A DNA stretch of 64,000 nt from Lentimicrobium saccharophilum (GTDB lineage: Bacteria; Bacteroidota; Bacteroidia; Bacteroidales; Lentimicrobiaceae): assembly GCF_001192835.1 (NCBI RefSeq), contig NZ_DF968182.1, positions 3,009,113-3,073,112 on the forward strand, written 5' to 3'. The notes under the pieces were generated by a model, which saw only the letters and a list, made by a program, of their open reading frames with translations, ran no database searches and was not told where the DNA came from. Both the position numbers and the translations under genes were made by a program. Positions 17,720-26,872 of this stretch are shown one piece after another (positions within the stretch are counted from its first letter, which is position 1; each line of letters starts with the position of its first letter).

Positions 17720-18286
17720 ATGAACCAGAACGACGATATAAAAATTATCGGCAGCATACTTGAAGGCAATACTGCAAACTATTCAGTATTGGTTGACAGG
17801 TATAAGGACATGGTGTTTTCGTTGATTCTGAAGGTCATCAGAAACAGGGAAGAGGCCGAGGAAGCCGCCCAGGATACTTTTCTCAAGGCATTCCACGCCC
17901 TCCCGGGTTTTAAATATGAAGCCCGGTTCAGTACCTGGCTTTTCAGGATTGCATATAATACCGCTGTTTCCAGAACAAGGAAAAAAAGTATTATCACGCA
18001 GGCTATTGATGAGCGCATGGTTGAAAACTACAGCACGGACGAGGTAAGGGAGAACGCCGGAATGCTTGACGAACAACAAAAGATTGAACTCATGAATGCC
18101 GCGCTGAAAACGCTTCAGAAAGATGAACTGATGCTGATTAACCTGTTTTATCAGCATCAGCAGAGTGTGGAAGAGATCGGAATAATTACCGGACTTTCGG
18201 TTTCAAATGTAAAAGTCAAACTTCACCGCATCAGAAAAAAACTTTATGCAGCTATGGCTGAGCGGATGCAGTTAAAAATTGCGTGA
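17720..18286 (+). CDS. ECF-type RNA polymerase sigma factor
   Basis: The 188-aa protein has sigma region 2 (EEAEEAAQDTFLKAFHALPGF and FSTWLFRIAYNTAVS) and region 4 ending in the DNA-binding helix (SVSNVKVKLHRIRKKL). It lacks regions 1 and 3, as ECF sigma factors do. The next gene, 35 bases downstream, encodes a membrane protein with a cytoplasmic N-terminus, the usual place for an anti-sigma factor. The regulon cannot be inferred. Confidence 0.93.
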   Translation: MNQNDDIKIIGSILEGNTANYSVLVDRYKDMVFSLILKVIRNREEAEEAAQDTFLKAFHALPGFKYEARFSTWLFRIAYNTAVSRTRKKSIITQAIDERMVENYSTDEVRENAGMLDEQQKIELMNAALKTLQKDELMLINLFYQHQQSVEEIGIITGLSVSNVKVKLHRIRKKLYAAMAERMQLKIA

Positions 18287-18321
18287 TAGCATTTATCACA
18301 GGTTGATTAAATTTGCAGATT

Positions 18322-18768
18322 ATGACAAACGATAAATTCAGTGAAACGGAAAATGACAGGTTCCTGACACAGCTGATGGCCAATCTGCCGCTTGAAAAGG
18401 CTCCTGAAGGTTTCACAAGCGGAATTATGCAGCAGATTCAGTCAGGAATTGAGCCCCTTACCGACACACCGGAATACCGCAGGCAAATGCTATGGGGGTA
18501 TCTTTCTTTGTTTGCGGCTTTGGTAATAGTTGTAATCATGTTGTTCGCCCAGTGGCCATTTATGAAAATCAATCTTTTCTCAGATACCGACCAGTTGCGG
18601 AACCTGCTGAATGCTTCACTGGGAATTCTTGAAGGTTTCAACAGCATCGTTTCATACCTGAAAAATTCTTCAACCATGATCATTATCTTCCTTTCCGTGG
18701 GTTTGTTGCTTTTGTTTGAACGACTTATCAGAAACGGATTTCAACAGAAACGTTCCTTTCTTTTCTAA
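18322..18768 (+). CDS. Membrane protein, probable anti-sigma partner
   Basis: The 148-aa protein has a soluble N-terminus of about 55 residues (LMANLPLEKAPEGFTSGIMQQI) and two hydrophobic helices, one near residues 58-80 and one near 117-137. The PLEKAPEGFTSGIM-type N-terminus is common in Bacteroidetes proteins encoded right after ECF sigma factors. I chose the ATG at 18322; a TTG nine bases earlier is a weaker choice. The anti-sigma role rests on position and topology only. Confidence 0.65.
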   Translation: MTNDKFSETENDRFLTQLMANLPLEKAPEGFTSGIMQQIQSGIEPLTDTPEYRRQMLWGYLSLFAALVIVVIMLFAQWPFMKINLFSDTDQLRNLLNASLGILEGFNSIVSYLKNSSTMIIIFLSVGLLLLFERLIRNGFQQKRSFLF

Positions 18769-18779
18769 ACGAGGTCTCC

Positions 18780-19661
18780 ATGATTCCACCGGCCATCCGG
18801 GAGGCAGTTGAGAACTGGTTGGGTAAAGTCCATCCCGGCCACCGTAAAATAACCTCGGTTTCGCCCGTTTCCGGCGGATCCATCAACCGGGCATTCAGTA
18901 TACGCACAACATCGGCCGTATATTTTATCAAATTCAACGATGCCGCCCGTTATCCGGGCATGTTTGAAGCGGAAAGCAAGGGACTGGAAATAATCCGTAA
19001 TACTGCCTGTATTAAAGTTCCGGAAGTATTCCTGTGCACGCAGGCCGGTAAATTTTCCTTTCTGCTGATGGAAGATGAGGCTGGCGGTGGAAACCAGCCA
19101 GACTTCTGGGAAGATTTCGGGCGCCGGCTGGCCTGCCTGCACCGGGTAAATGCAGGCTACTTTGGCCTGGATCATGATAATTACATAGGTTCCCTCATCC
19201 AGCAAAATACGCCCTGTGATCAATGGGCGGGTTTTCTGGCAGAACAACGCCTTCAGCCAATGGTAACTATGGCCCGGAGATCAGGATTACTCAACGGCCA
19301 GGATTGTAATTCTTTCGACAAGCTTTTTCTGAAACTTAAAGACCTGATACCGGCAGAACCACCCTCTTTGCTGCACGGAGACCTCTGGAACGGAAATTTT
19401 ATATGGAGCAAAGATGGTCATGTTTGTCTGATAGATCCGGCTGTTTATCATGGACACAGGGAAATTGACATCGCCATGACCAGGCTTTTCGGAGGATTTG
19501 ATTCCCGCTTTTATGCTGCATACAACGAGTCATTCCCGCTTGCATACGGCTGGGAAGAACGGATATCGCTGAATCAGCTCTATCCGCTGCTGGTGCATGT
19601 AAATCTTTTCGGAGGAGGATACGTTTCAGGTGTTAGGCAGGTACTCAGGCAATATCTCTGA
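18780..19661 (+). CDS. Fructosamine kinase family protein
   Basis: The 293-aa protein has an aminoglycoside-phosphotransferase-like kinase fold. Visible motifs are SPVSGGSINRAFSI (nucleotide-binding region, about residues 23-36), FIKFN with the expected Lys, the catalytic loop LHGDLWNGNFIW near residue 199, and the metal motif LIDPAVYHGHREIDIAM. Family members phosphorylate ketosamines for deglycation of proteins or small molecules. The gene starts 11 bases after the putative anti-sigma gene and may be co-transcribed with it. Confidence 0.88.
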   Translation: MIPPAIREAVENWLGKVHPGHRKITSVSPVSGGSINRAFSIRTTSAVYFIKFNDAARYPGMFEAESKGLEIIRNTACIKVPEVFLCTQAGKFSFLLMEDEAGGGNQPDFWEDFGRRLACLHRVNAGYFGLDHDNYIGSLIQQNTPCDQWAGFLAEQRLQPMVTMARRSGLLNGQDCNSFDKLFLKLKDLIPAEPPSLLHGDLWNGNFIWSKDGHVCLIDPAVYHGHREIDIAMTRLFGGFDSRFYAAYNESFPLAYGWEERISLNQLYPLLVHVNLFGGGYVSGVRQVLRQYL

Positions 19662-19684
19662 ATTCTTTACAGGACACCTTTCTG

Positions 19685-21076
19685 CTATTTTCTGATTTTT
19701 CCTTCCCTGCGTTCTTCCCACAACTGTTTGAAATTATCAGCGGCTATCTCCGGTAATTCCCGTTCAGGACCCCACAAACCGGAAAAAGCCTTTTTAAAAA
19801 CCATATTTTTCATTTTTGCGCTGCCTGTATCCATCCATTTCCGGTTCAACATGATCTTCTTCCAGGTAAACATGGAAAACGCATCAAACACGGTGTAGCT
19901 GCCCTGCTTCACGCTGTCGTTGCGGTTATATAGCAGCAATTCATGAAGATTGATTTTTACCGGACAGACTTCGGTACAGCTTCCGCAAAGGGTAGAGGCG
20001 AAGCTCAGGTGTTTGTATTCATTCAGCCCTTTCATCCAGGGAGTGATGACCGATCCTATTGGTCCGCTGTAAGTGGTTCCGTAGGCATGTCCGCCAATGG
20101 TTTTATAAACAGGACAGGTATTCAGACAGGCCCCGCAGCGGATGCAGCCCAGCGCACGCCGCTGGTTTTTCCGCGACAATACTTCCGAGCGGCTGTTGTC
20201 GAGCAGAATCACGATCATCTCCGCCGGCCCGTCAGATTCGCCTTCCTGACGGGGTCCGCTGATAAGGCTGTTATAGGCAGTCATCTTCTGACCCGTGCCG
20301 TGGGTGGCCAGCAAAGGCCAGAAAAGATCGAGGTTCTTTACCGATGGAATCACCTTTTCAATCCCGGCTACTACAATATGCACATCAGGAAAGGCGGTAC
20401 TCATTAAACCATTGCCCTCATTTTCGGTAAGGCAGACAGAACCGGTATCAGCCACCAGAAAATTGGCACCGGTAATTCCCACCCTGGCATGAAAGAATTT
20501 CTCCCTGAGCCTGCTGCGGACAAATGCCGTTACCTGTTCCGGGGTACTTCCCGGAGGAAGTCCGAATTTCTCATTAAACAGCGCTGCAACATCTTCTTTT
20601 GATTTGTGCATTGCCGGGGTTACGATGTGGTAAGGCTGTTCGCCCGCCTGCTGCACGATAAATTCTCCCAGATCGGTTTCAATTGCCTCAACGCCGGCTT
20701 CGACGAGGTGTTCATTTAACCCGATCTCCTCGGTAACCATGCTTTTGGATTTCACCACATAGGCCGCATCATATTTCTTAACAATTTCAAGAATTTCCCT
20801 GATGGCATCCCCCGCATCCTGCGCCCAGATAATTTTTCCCCCGTTTTTTTCAAAGTTTACCTCAAATTCGACGAGAAACTTTTCGAGGTCACCGATTACC
20901 TTGTTTTTCAGATAAGCCGCCCGGGTCCGGGCCAGCTCAAGGTTGGCATATTGCTGCTTTCCCGCTTTTACGGCCAAATCATACCGGCTGATATTATAAC
21001 TTATCTTCCGGTGATGCTCAGTATCGGCAGCCTTTAAGGATGAATCCTTTCTGAATTTGTTGTAAACTTCAATCAT
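19685..21076 (-). CDS. lutB: LutB-type iron-sulfur protein (L-lactate oxidation)
   Basis: The 463-aa protein has an N-terminal LUD domain and a C-terminal ferredoxin-like domain with CIRCGACLNTCPVY and CGSCTEVCPVK (eight Cys for two 4Fe-4S clusters). LutB works with LutA and LutC in lactate oxidation in the cytoplasm. Neither partner is beside it here, so they are either elsewhere or absent. rpiB lies 8 bases upstream on the same strand, suggesting co-transcription. Confidence 0.88.
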   Translation of the reverse strand: MIEVYNKFRKDSSLKAADTEHHRKISYNISRYDLAVKAGKQQYANLELARTRAAYLKNKVIGDLEKFLVEFEVNFEKNGGKIIWAQDAGDAIREILEIVKKYDAAYVVKSKSMVTEEIGLNEHLVEAGVEAIETDLGEFIVQQAGEQPYHIVTPAMHKSKEDVAALFNEKFGLPPGSTPEQVTAFVRSRLREKFFHARVGITGANFLVADTGSVCLTENEGNGLMSTAFPDVHIVVAGIEKVIPSVKNLDLFWPLLATHGTGQKMTAYNSLISGPRQEGESDGPAEMIVILLDNSRSEVLSRKNQRRALGCIRCGACLNTCPVYKTIGGHAYGTTYSGPIGSVITPWMKGLNEYKHLSFASTLCGSCTEVCPVKINLHELLLYNRNDSVKQGSYTVFDAFSMFTWKKIMLNRKWMDTGSAKMKNMVFKKAFSGLWGPERELPEIAADNFKQLWEERREGKIRK

Positions 21077-21084
21077 CAGCAGAA

Positions 21085-21534
21085 TCAGCCAATTATATTG
21101 ATTTTGTCCACCCTGGTTTTATGTCTTCCACCCTCAAAATCAGTATTGAGAAACAATTTCACCGCTTTGATGGCATCATCAAAATCAATGAATCTTCCGG
21201 GCAAACATAACACATTCGCATCATTGTGCCGGCGGGTAAGTTCTGCCTGTTCACTGTTCCAGCAAAGCGCGCCGCGGATACCCTCATATTTGTTCACAAC
21301 CATACATACCCCATTTCCGCTTCCGCAGATTACGATACCGCGCGTGTGCAGCCCGGCATGAACCGATTTTGCAAGTTTATGCGCAAAATCAGGATAATCA
21401 ACACTTTCTGTCGAAAAAGCCCCGTAATCCTGAAATTGATATCCTTCTTCCTTAAGTATTTTTATCAGAAATGACTTTAATTCGAACCCTGCATGATCGC
21501 TTGCCAATGCCAGTATTTGTGATTTATCCCACAT
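21085..21534 (-). CDS. rpiB: Ribose-5-phosphate isomerase B
   Basis: RpiB interconverts ribose-5-phosphate and ribulose-5-phosphate. The sequence shows ALASDHAGFELK at the N-terminus, the phosphate-binding and catalytic loop GIVICGSGNGVCMVVNK near residue 68, and NKYEGIRGALCWN. The catalytic Cys of the CGSGNG loop is present. The length of 149 aa is standard. It is co-directional with lutB and divergent from nadA, across a long AT-rich gap. Confidence 0.95.
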   Translation of the reverse strand: MWDKSQILALASDHAGFELKSFLIKILKEEGYQFQDYGAFSTESVDYPDFAHKLAKSVHAGLHTRGIVICGSGNGVCMVVNKYEGIRGALCWNSEQAELTRRHNDANVLCLPGRFIDFDDAIKAVKLFLNTDFEGGRHKTRVDKINIIG

Positions 21535-22079
21535 TGTTAATAAATTTAATCACAAAATTAATCATTAATTGAGGTTATCAGCAGAGCCGGTTAGAAATAA
21601 GACACTTAAAAATTACGGTTTACATCTATGACAATTTAATTAACTAATAATCAATAAAATATAGTTTATTAACAAAAATTTGTTAATTTCCGTTTGACAT
21701 TGTTACAAAATCCTGAAAAATTGCCTGACCTGTTAAGAATTTTCGGGATAGCATGCATTATGAATGAAATTAGTCTTTTTTGTCAAAAACAATTAACAGG
21801 CAATCAACAGAAATAAACATCTTTCAGATACTTTTGTACCTGTTGGAATCATATTATCAACAAAATGTTAATAGTTGGCTAAATATTTGTGATACAACAT
21901 TAATCTGAATTTTTTCCGGTTAACCGGTTGTTGATAAACTACTGATAAGGAAAAAAGCAAGAAGTAAAATCAACAATTTTCCAACAGAATTAACAGCAGT
22001 AATAATAATAATGATTTTTATTTAAAGATTTCATTATTAAAAACCGAAATGACCGATTTATTCACAAAACAATAACGGG
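21535..22079. other. AT-rich intergenic region with DnaA-box-like 9-mers (candidate oriC)
   Basis: This 545-bp gap carries no gene. It is strongly AT-rich and holds 9-mers close to the DnaA box TTATNCACA: TTATTCACA at 22058-22066, TTATCAACA at 21854-21862, its inverse TGTTGATAA at 21929-21937, and TTATTAACA at 21666-21674. A 12-bp palindrome CCGGTTAACCGG is at 21916-21927. Divergent genes flank it, and two parS sites lie 16-18 kb away. It could also be only a long divergent promoter region. Confidence 0.4.
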
Positions 22080-23030
22080 ATGCAAACCAACGAAGAATTG
22101 CTGAGTCAGATTGATAAAATGCGGAAGGAAAAGAATGCGGTAATTCTGGCGCACTATTATCAGGTACCGGAAATACAGGATATCGCCGATTTTGTAGGTG
22201 ACAGCCTGCAGCTTTCGCAAAAAGCAGCGGAAACCAATGCTGATATAATTGTTTTTGCAGGTGTGCATTTTATGGCTGAAACAGCAAAAATACTCAGTCC
22301 TGATAAAAAAGTGTTATTGCCCGACCTTGAAGCCGGCTGCTCATTGGCCGACAGTTGCCCTCCGGACGATTTTAAGCGCTTTATTGAGGCTCACCCGGGG
22401 CATAAGGTGGTTTCGTATATAAATTGCTCTGCAGCCGTTAAAACGATGTCGGACGTAATATGCACTTCCAGCAATGCAAAAATGGTTGTGGAATCTTTTC
22501 CGCAGGATGAAAAACTGATATTTGTCCCTGACAAAAACCTGGGCGCTTACATTAACGGACAAACGGGGCGCAACATGGTTTTGTGGGACGGGAGTTGTCA
22601 TGTGCATAACCAGCTGAGTGACGAAAAAGTGATACAGCTGAAAATGCAAAATCCGGATGCAAAATTGATCGCACATCCCGAATGCCGGGGACCGGTGCTT
22701 GCACTGGCCGAATTCATCGGATCTACCGCCGCTTTGCTCGAATATACCAGAAAGGATTCCTGCAAACGGTATATAGTGGCAACCGAAGGCGGTATCATTC
22801 ATCAGATGCAGAAAGCTTCTCCCGATAAGGAATTTATTGTTGTGCCATCGGATGAAACCTGTTCCTGTAACGATTGTCCTTATATGAAAATGAATACGGT
22901 ACAGAAATTGTATCTCTGTCTGAAAAATGAATCTCCGGAAATTTTACTGGATACCGCTGTTATAGAACGGGCCAAAGAACCGATTATCAGGATGCTGGAA
23001 ATTTCAAAAGCAGCAAAACTGATCAGATAG
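22080..23030 (+). CDS. nadA: Quinolinate synthase A
   Basis: NadA condenses iminoaspartate with dihydroxyacetone phosphate to quinolinate in NAD synthesis, using an oxygen-sensitive 4Fe-4S cluster. Visible are the start motif VILAHYYQVPEIQDIADFVGDS, VSYINCSAAVK, the substrate loop TGRNMVLWDGSCHVH, HPECRGPV, and the C-terminal cluster Cys in CSCNDCPYM. The length of 316 aa is standard. nadB and nadC are not adjacent. Confidence 0.97.
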   Translation: MQTNEELLSQIDKMRKEKNAVILAHYYQVPEIQDIADFVGDSLQLSQKAAETNADIIVFAGVHFMAETAKILSPDKKVLLPDLEAGCSLADSCPPDDFKRFIEAHPGHKVVSYINCSAAVKTMSDVICTSSNAKMVVESFPQDEKLIFVPDKNLGAYINGQTGRNMVLWDGSCHVHNQLSDEKVIQLKMQNPDAKLIAHPECRGPVLALAEFIGSTAALLEYTRKDSCKRYIVATEGGIIHQMQKASPDKEFIVVPSDETCSCNDCPYMKMNTVQKLYLCLKNESPEILLDTAVIERAKEPIIRMLEISKAAKLIR

Positions 23031-23063
23031 GAAAAATTCCGCTGATTTGCGTAATTTTACAAA

Positions 23064-24581
23064 ATGCGAAAATCACTGCTGTTTCTGGTTTTAGTGATGA
23101 TTGCCTTTCTTCTGAAAGCGCAGGACAACACCGTTGTACCCAACGGATTCAACCGCTTTTACCATCCCGATGGCAAGGTTTCCAGCGAAGGGATGATGCG
23201 CGACGGAAAACCTGATGGTTATTGGAAAACTTACTGGGAAAACGGCACCCTGAAATCGGAAGGAAACCGTAGAAATTTCGAACTCGACAGCATCTGGAGT
23301 TTTTATGACGAAAACGGTAAAACCACCCTGCAGATTACCTATCTGAACGGCAAAAAGGAAGGCATCCGACGCACTTTCAGGGAAAATGAAATTATTGAAG
23401 AGAATTTTTCGAATGACGTGAAACACGGACTAACCGTTTATTTTTATCCTGACGGGAAAATAATGCGGACGATTAATTTCGAAAACGGCCTCGAAAACGG
23501 GTATGCGCGTGAATACGACCAGGATGGAACGGTGATTACCATGATAGAATACCGGCGCGGTTTTGTGGTGGATCGCGAAAACATCAACCGCCGCGACCGC
23601 AACGGACTGAAACAGGGTAAATGGAAATTTTTCTACCCCGACGGGAAAGTGAAAACCGAAGGCAATTACAGGGATGATAAGCGCAACGGCTATTTCAAAG
23701 AGTATGACGAAAAAGGCATGCTCATTGATATTGCCAAATATGTGAATGATGTTAAGCAGGAAGAGCCGCCCGAACTGGTCAAACTGGATGTACGCACCGA
23801 TTATTATCCTGACGGAAAAGTAAAAACCAGGGCCAGCTACAAGGGCGATACCCCCGAAGGCATAAGGCGGGAGTACGATGAAAAGGGACAGGTGGTTGCC
23901 GCTTACACCTTTACCAACGGAGTGATTACGGCCGAAGGGATTATTGACGATGAAGGGGTAAAAGACGGGCCGTGGAAGGAGTTCTATGCAGACGGGACAC
24001 TGAGGTCGGAAGGTGTATACCGGAATGGCAAACGCATCGGCAAATGGCGTTTCTACCATCAGAACAGAAACCTGGAACAGGAAGGCAATTACAACAACCA
24101 GGGGAATTCTGATGGTCTGTGGAAATGGTATTACGAAGATGGATTGTTGCTGCGTGAAGAGAATTTCCTGAACGGAAAGTCGGAAGGATTATTTACGGAA
24201 TATGATGAAAATGGAACCGTGATTATTCAGGGTGAGTATGTTGACGGACTGGAGGAAGGATTCTGGAAATACCAGCACGGCGACCATCGCGAAGAAGGCA
24301 CCTACCGCAGCGGAATGCGCAACGGTGACTGGAAATATTACTACGACAACGGGGAGTTGAGTTTTCAGGGCGCTTATATCGACGACAATCCCAACGGGCG
24401 CCATATCTGGTTCTGGCCAGATGGTAAAAAGAAAGACGAAGGCGAGTACCTGATGGGTATGAAAAACGGCGACTGGATTCAGTATAATACCGATGGAACG
24501 GTATTTATGGTGATCAGTTACCAGAACGGCATCGAAAAGAAATACGACGGCGTAAGGATTAAACCGGAACCCCTGGAGTAG
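23064..24581 (+). CDS. Secreted MORN-like / YwqK-type repeat protein
   Basis: After a signal peptide (residues 1-19, ending LLKAQ), the 505-aa protein is almost entirely tandem repeats of about 22-24 residues with the pattern YPDGKVKTEGNYRDDKRNG. These are the MORN_2/YwqK-like repeats, in roughly 18 units. Such repeats form elongated beta structures. In Bacteroidetes they are often annotated as a YwqK family antitoxin, but that name is by similarity only. It starts 33 bases after nadA. No toxin partner is visible. Confidence 0.8.
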   Translation: MRKSLLFLVLVMIAFLLKAQDNTVVPNGFNRFYHPDGKVSSEGMMRDGKPDGYWKTYWENGTLKSEGNRRNFELDSIWSFYDENGKTTLQITYLNGKKEGIRRTFRENEIIEENFSNDVKHGLTVYFYPDGKIMRTINFENGLENGYAREYDQDGTVITMIEYRRGFVVDRENINRRDRNGLKQGKWKFFYPDGKVKTEGNYRDDKRNGYFKEYDEKGMLIDIAKYVNDVKQEEPPELVKLDVRTDYYPDGKVKTRASYKGDTPEGIRREYDEKGQVVAAYTFTNGVITAEGIIDDEGVKDGPWKEFYADGTLRSEGVYRNGKRIGKWRFYHQNRNLEQEGNYNNQGNSDGLWKWYYEDGLLLREENFLNGKSEGLFTEYDENGTVIIQGEYVDGLEEGFWKYQHGDHREEGTYRSGMRNGDWKYYYDNGELSFQGAYIDDNPNGRHIWFWPDGKKKDEGEYLMGMKNGDWIQYNTDGTVFMVISYQNGIEKKYDGVRIKPEPLE

Positions 24582-24849
24582 ATTTCGGATTTTAGATTTA
24601 TGATTTTAGATTTATGATGCTGTTTTAACAGGGGAAATTGAGGTTAAAAGAATTTCTAATTTCTAATTTTTAATTTCTAAATAGATTGATATTTAAGTAT
24701 ATAGGTGGTAATTTGCATTGAAATTGCCAGTTATTGATTTTAGATTCCGGATTTGGTGATTTGACCGGGCATTTCGTTACATAGATAATTTTAGGCTTTT
24801 CAGATGGGCAAGGGACGAGGGACGCCTGAAGAAGGAGAGAGAGGGATAA

Positions 24850-24960
24850 GGATCCACCTGACAGGTTTTCTTCTGACCTGTTAGGTGTTTAAAAGACGAT
24901 TAAACCTTGATAAGTTGAATACCGCGCACGGAAGGGACATCTGCGTCAGCGGGAGCGCGT
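24850..24960 (+). repeat. Dispersed palindromic repeat, copy 1
   Basis: Starts GGATCCACCTGACAGGT and forms a 12-bp hairpin with ACCTGTTAGGTG. The shared tail follows (AAAGACGATTAAACCTTGATAAG) and ends in a degraded GC-rich segment. Other copies lie at 52980, 53090, 54480 and 54604. Confidence 0.8.
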
Positions 24961-25032
24961 CTTCCCGCGAAAAGTTGCGACAGGGCCTGACGCGTGCCAT
25001 AGAATGTCAGGTGGATTAATAAACCACATAAG

Positions 25033-25653
25033 ACACAACTTGTCCAGGCTACATTGCCGGGAACAGGCCACAATTGATTGTTTTCAGGAAACTCAGCGTT
25101 CAATGATTCGAGGCTTTGAAATCTTATCAACGTTAAATTAATGCATGAACCTAATGTGTTCTAATGTGCCTGCTGTGGTTATTTTTTAGTAGATTTTGGA
25201 AAATGTGGCAAGTTTCTTTTCACCACAATAGACACAATAGGACACATTAGATCGTTTTCAGGAAACGCAGAATTCAATGATTCATGACAATGAAATCTCA
25301 TCAACTTTAAGTTAATGCATGAACCTAATGTGTTCTAATGTGCCTGCTGTGGTTATTTCTTAGTAGATTTTGGAAAATGTGGCAAGTTTCTTTTCACCAC
25401 AATAGACACAATAGGACACATTAGATCGTTTTCAGGAAACGCAGAATTCAATGATTCATGACAATGAAATCTCATCAGCTTTAAGTTAATGCATGAACCT
25501 ATTGTGTTCTAATGTGCCTGCTGTGGTTATTTCTTAGTAGATTTTGGAAAATGTGGCAAGTTTCTTTTCACCACAATAGACACAACTTGTCCCGGCTATT
25601 TTGCCGGGAATAGGACACAATAGGGTACAGTTTTCCCGGCTACTTTGCCGGAA
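25033..25653 (+). repeat. Three short CCGGCTA...TTGCCGGG hairpin elements
   Basis: Copies are at 25033-25073, 25580-25620 and 25629-25653, on both sides of the 174-bp tandem repeat. The first two share ACACAACTTGTCC before the hairpin arm and a GGG-AA end after it. Confidence 0.6.
25076..25588 (+). repeat. Tandem repeat, 174-bp period, about three copies
   Basis: The units begin at 25076, 25250 and 25424 with GAT(T/C)GTTTTCAGGAAAC, exactly 174 bases apart. Copies 2 and 3 are almost identical, while the first half of copy 1 has diverged. The third copy breaks off into a CCGGCTA/TTGCCGG hairpin element. No reading frame runs through the units. Confidence 0.88.
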
Positions 25654-25959
25654 TCAGATAAACTGCATTACCGCATTTTTATGACTTGTCCCGCAACAGG
25701 CGGGATTTTTAAATTTACACAATGCTACGCACCTATGCACCTGGTAATCATTGTTAATTTTTTAACTTTCTGTTATTGCAATACTCCGTCCATTCTACGC
25801 GCTCAACCTTAACCCTGGTTGCTGAGCGACTTGTGGTGAGCGACGGTGGTCGAGCGGCGGTGGTCGAGCGATTCCGATAGCCATCGGAACGAGACCAGCC
25901 GAGACCAGCCGAAGCATAACCTCAACCTTATCCTCCTGCCTCTGTTTGCTAAGTTTCGT

Positions 25960-25967
25960 TATCTTTG
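25960..25967 (+). promoter_or_regulatory. Bacteroidetes-type -7 box upstream of the nitroreductase gene
   Basis: TATCTTTG fits TAnnTTTG. It overlaps the earliest possible in-frame start (25965), so translation more likely begins at the ATG at 26013. Confidence 0.5.
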
Positions 25968-26012
25968 AAAAACCGGAAACGCCTGATCCCGGTTTCAAAA
26001 AAATTATTTGTT

Positions 26013-26648
26013 ATGAAAGAATTGTTTTTTTCCGTTTTATTCGCGTTCAGCCTTATGACACCAGATTTTGTCTTTTCCCAGGAGGGGGAGATTCCTTTAT
26101 CCCCGCCTGATCTGAAATCGGGCAAGCCGCTGATGCAGGCATTGAGTGAACGGAGTAGCCACCGTGAATTCAGTGAAGAGATGCTTTCGCAGGAACATCT
26201 GTCTGGATTGCTGTGGGCTGCCTGCGGCATCAACCGTCCGGAAAGCGGAAAACGCACCGCACCCTCGGCCCGCAACTGGCAGGATGTGCAGGTATATGTG
26301 TTTCTGAAAGAAGGAATTTATCTTTATGATGAAGCGGGACATAAACTTGTGCAGGTTGTCGCGGGCGATCACCGGAAAGCTTCCGGGATGCAGGATTTTG
26401 TAGAAAAAGCGCCTGTAAATCTGGTATATGTTTCCGACTATGACCGTATGAAGGAAGCACAGGATAAATCTTTGTATTCCGGTTTGAGTGCGGGATATAT
26501 TTCACAGAATGTTTATCTCTATTGCGCTTCCGAAGGACTTAACACTGTGATGCGTGCCATGGTGGACCGTGAGGCTATGCACAGCCTGATGAATCTGAAG
26601 CCTTCACAGCATGTGGTGGGGGCCCAGACAGTGGGTTACAGGCCCTAG
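26013..26648 (+). CDS. Secreted nitroreductase family protein (SagB/ThcOx-type)
   Basis: From the ATG at 26013 the protein has 211 aa, beginning with a signal peptide (MKELFFSVLFAFSLMTPDFVFSQ). The FMN-binding nitroreductase fold follows, with RSSHREFSEEMLSQEHLSGLLWAACGINR and TAPSARNWQ. A later glycine/serine segment (SAGYISQNVYLYCASEGLNTV) is typical of SagB-like oxidoreductases. The substrate is unknown. An export signal on an FMN nitroreductase is seen in Bacteroidetes but unusual elsewhere. The start was chosen because the 16 extra upstream residues are basic and overlap a promoter box. Confidence 0.8.
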   Translation: MKELFFSVLFAFSLMTPDFVFSQEGEIPLSPPDLKSGKPLMQALSERSSHREFSEEMLSQEHLSGLLWAACGINRPESGKRTAPSARNWQDVQVYVFLKEGIYLYDEAGHKLVQVVAGDHRKASGMQDFVEKAPVNLVYVSDYDRMKEAQDKSLYSGLSAGYISQNVYLYCASEGLNTVMRAMVDREAMHSLMNLKPSQHVVGAQTVGYRP

Positions 26649-26872
26649 AAATGGCCTGCATTTTATGGTGATTTAGTACACATAAAGGCCTTGCTTATCA
26701 TCTGTCATTGCGACATTGATTCCATCTGCACAAGATGTGAACTTCTGCGCAGATAATGTATACCTGTGTGTGTTTACAGGAGTATTCATTTATGATAAAG
26801 CTTGTAACTGTGATTATTTTTCCGGGAATTTTATAATAACCGGAAATCCTGGAAAATCAGGCAGGGTGAGAA

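Larger units (their letters stand above)
24582..26012. other. 1.4-kb non-coding, repeat-rich spacer
   Basis: No credible gene is found here. The region contains a doubled 14-mer (GATTTTAGATTTAT) near 24594, copy 1 of the dispersed palindromic repeat (24850-24960), a 174-bp tandem repeat (25076-25588) and three short hairpin elements with CCGGCTA...TTGCCGG (25033, 25580, 25629). A GC-rich patch with repeated GGTCGAGCG and GAGACCAGCC words lies at 25800-25915. Confidence 0.75.

Noticed and set aside
25795-25998. 67-codon minus-strand frame in a GC-rich patch
   Set aside because: The patch consists of short repeated words (GGTCGAGCG, GAGACCAGCC), and the frame overlaps the nitroreductase promoter.
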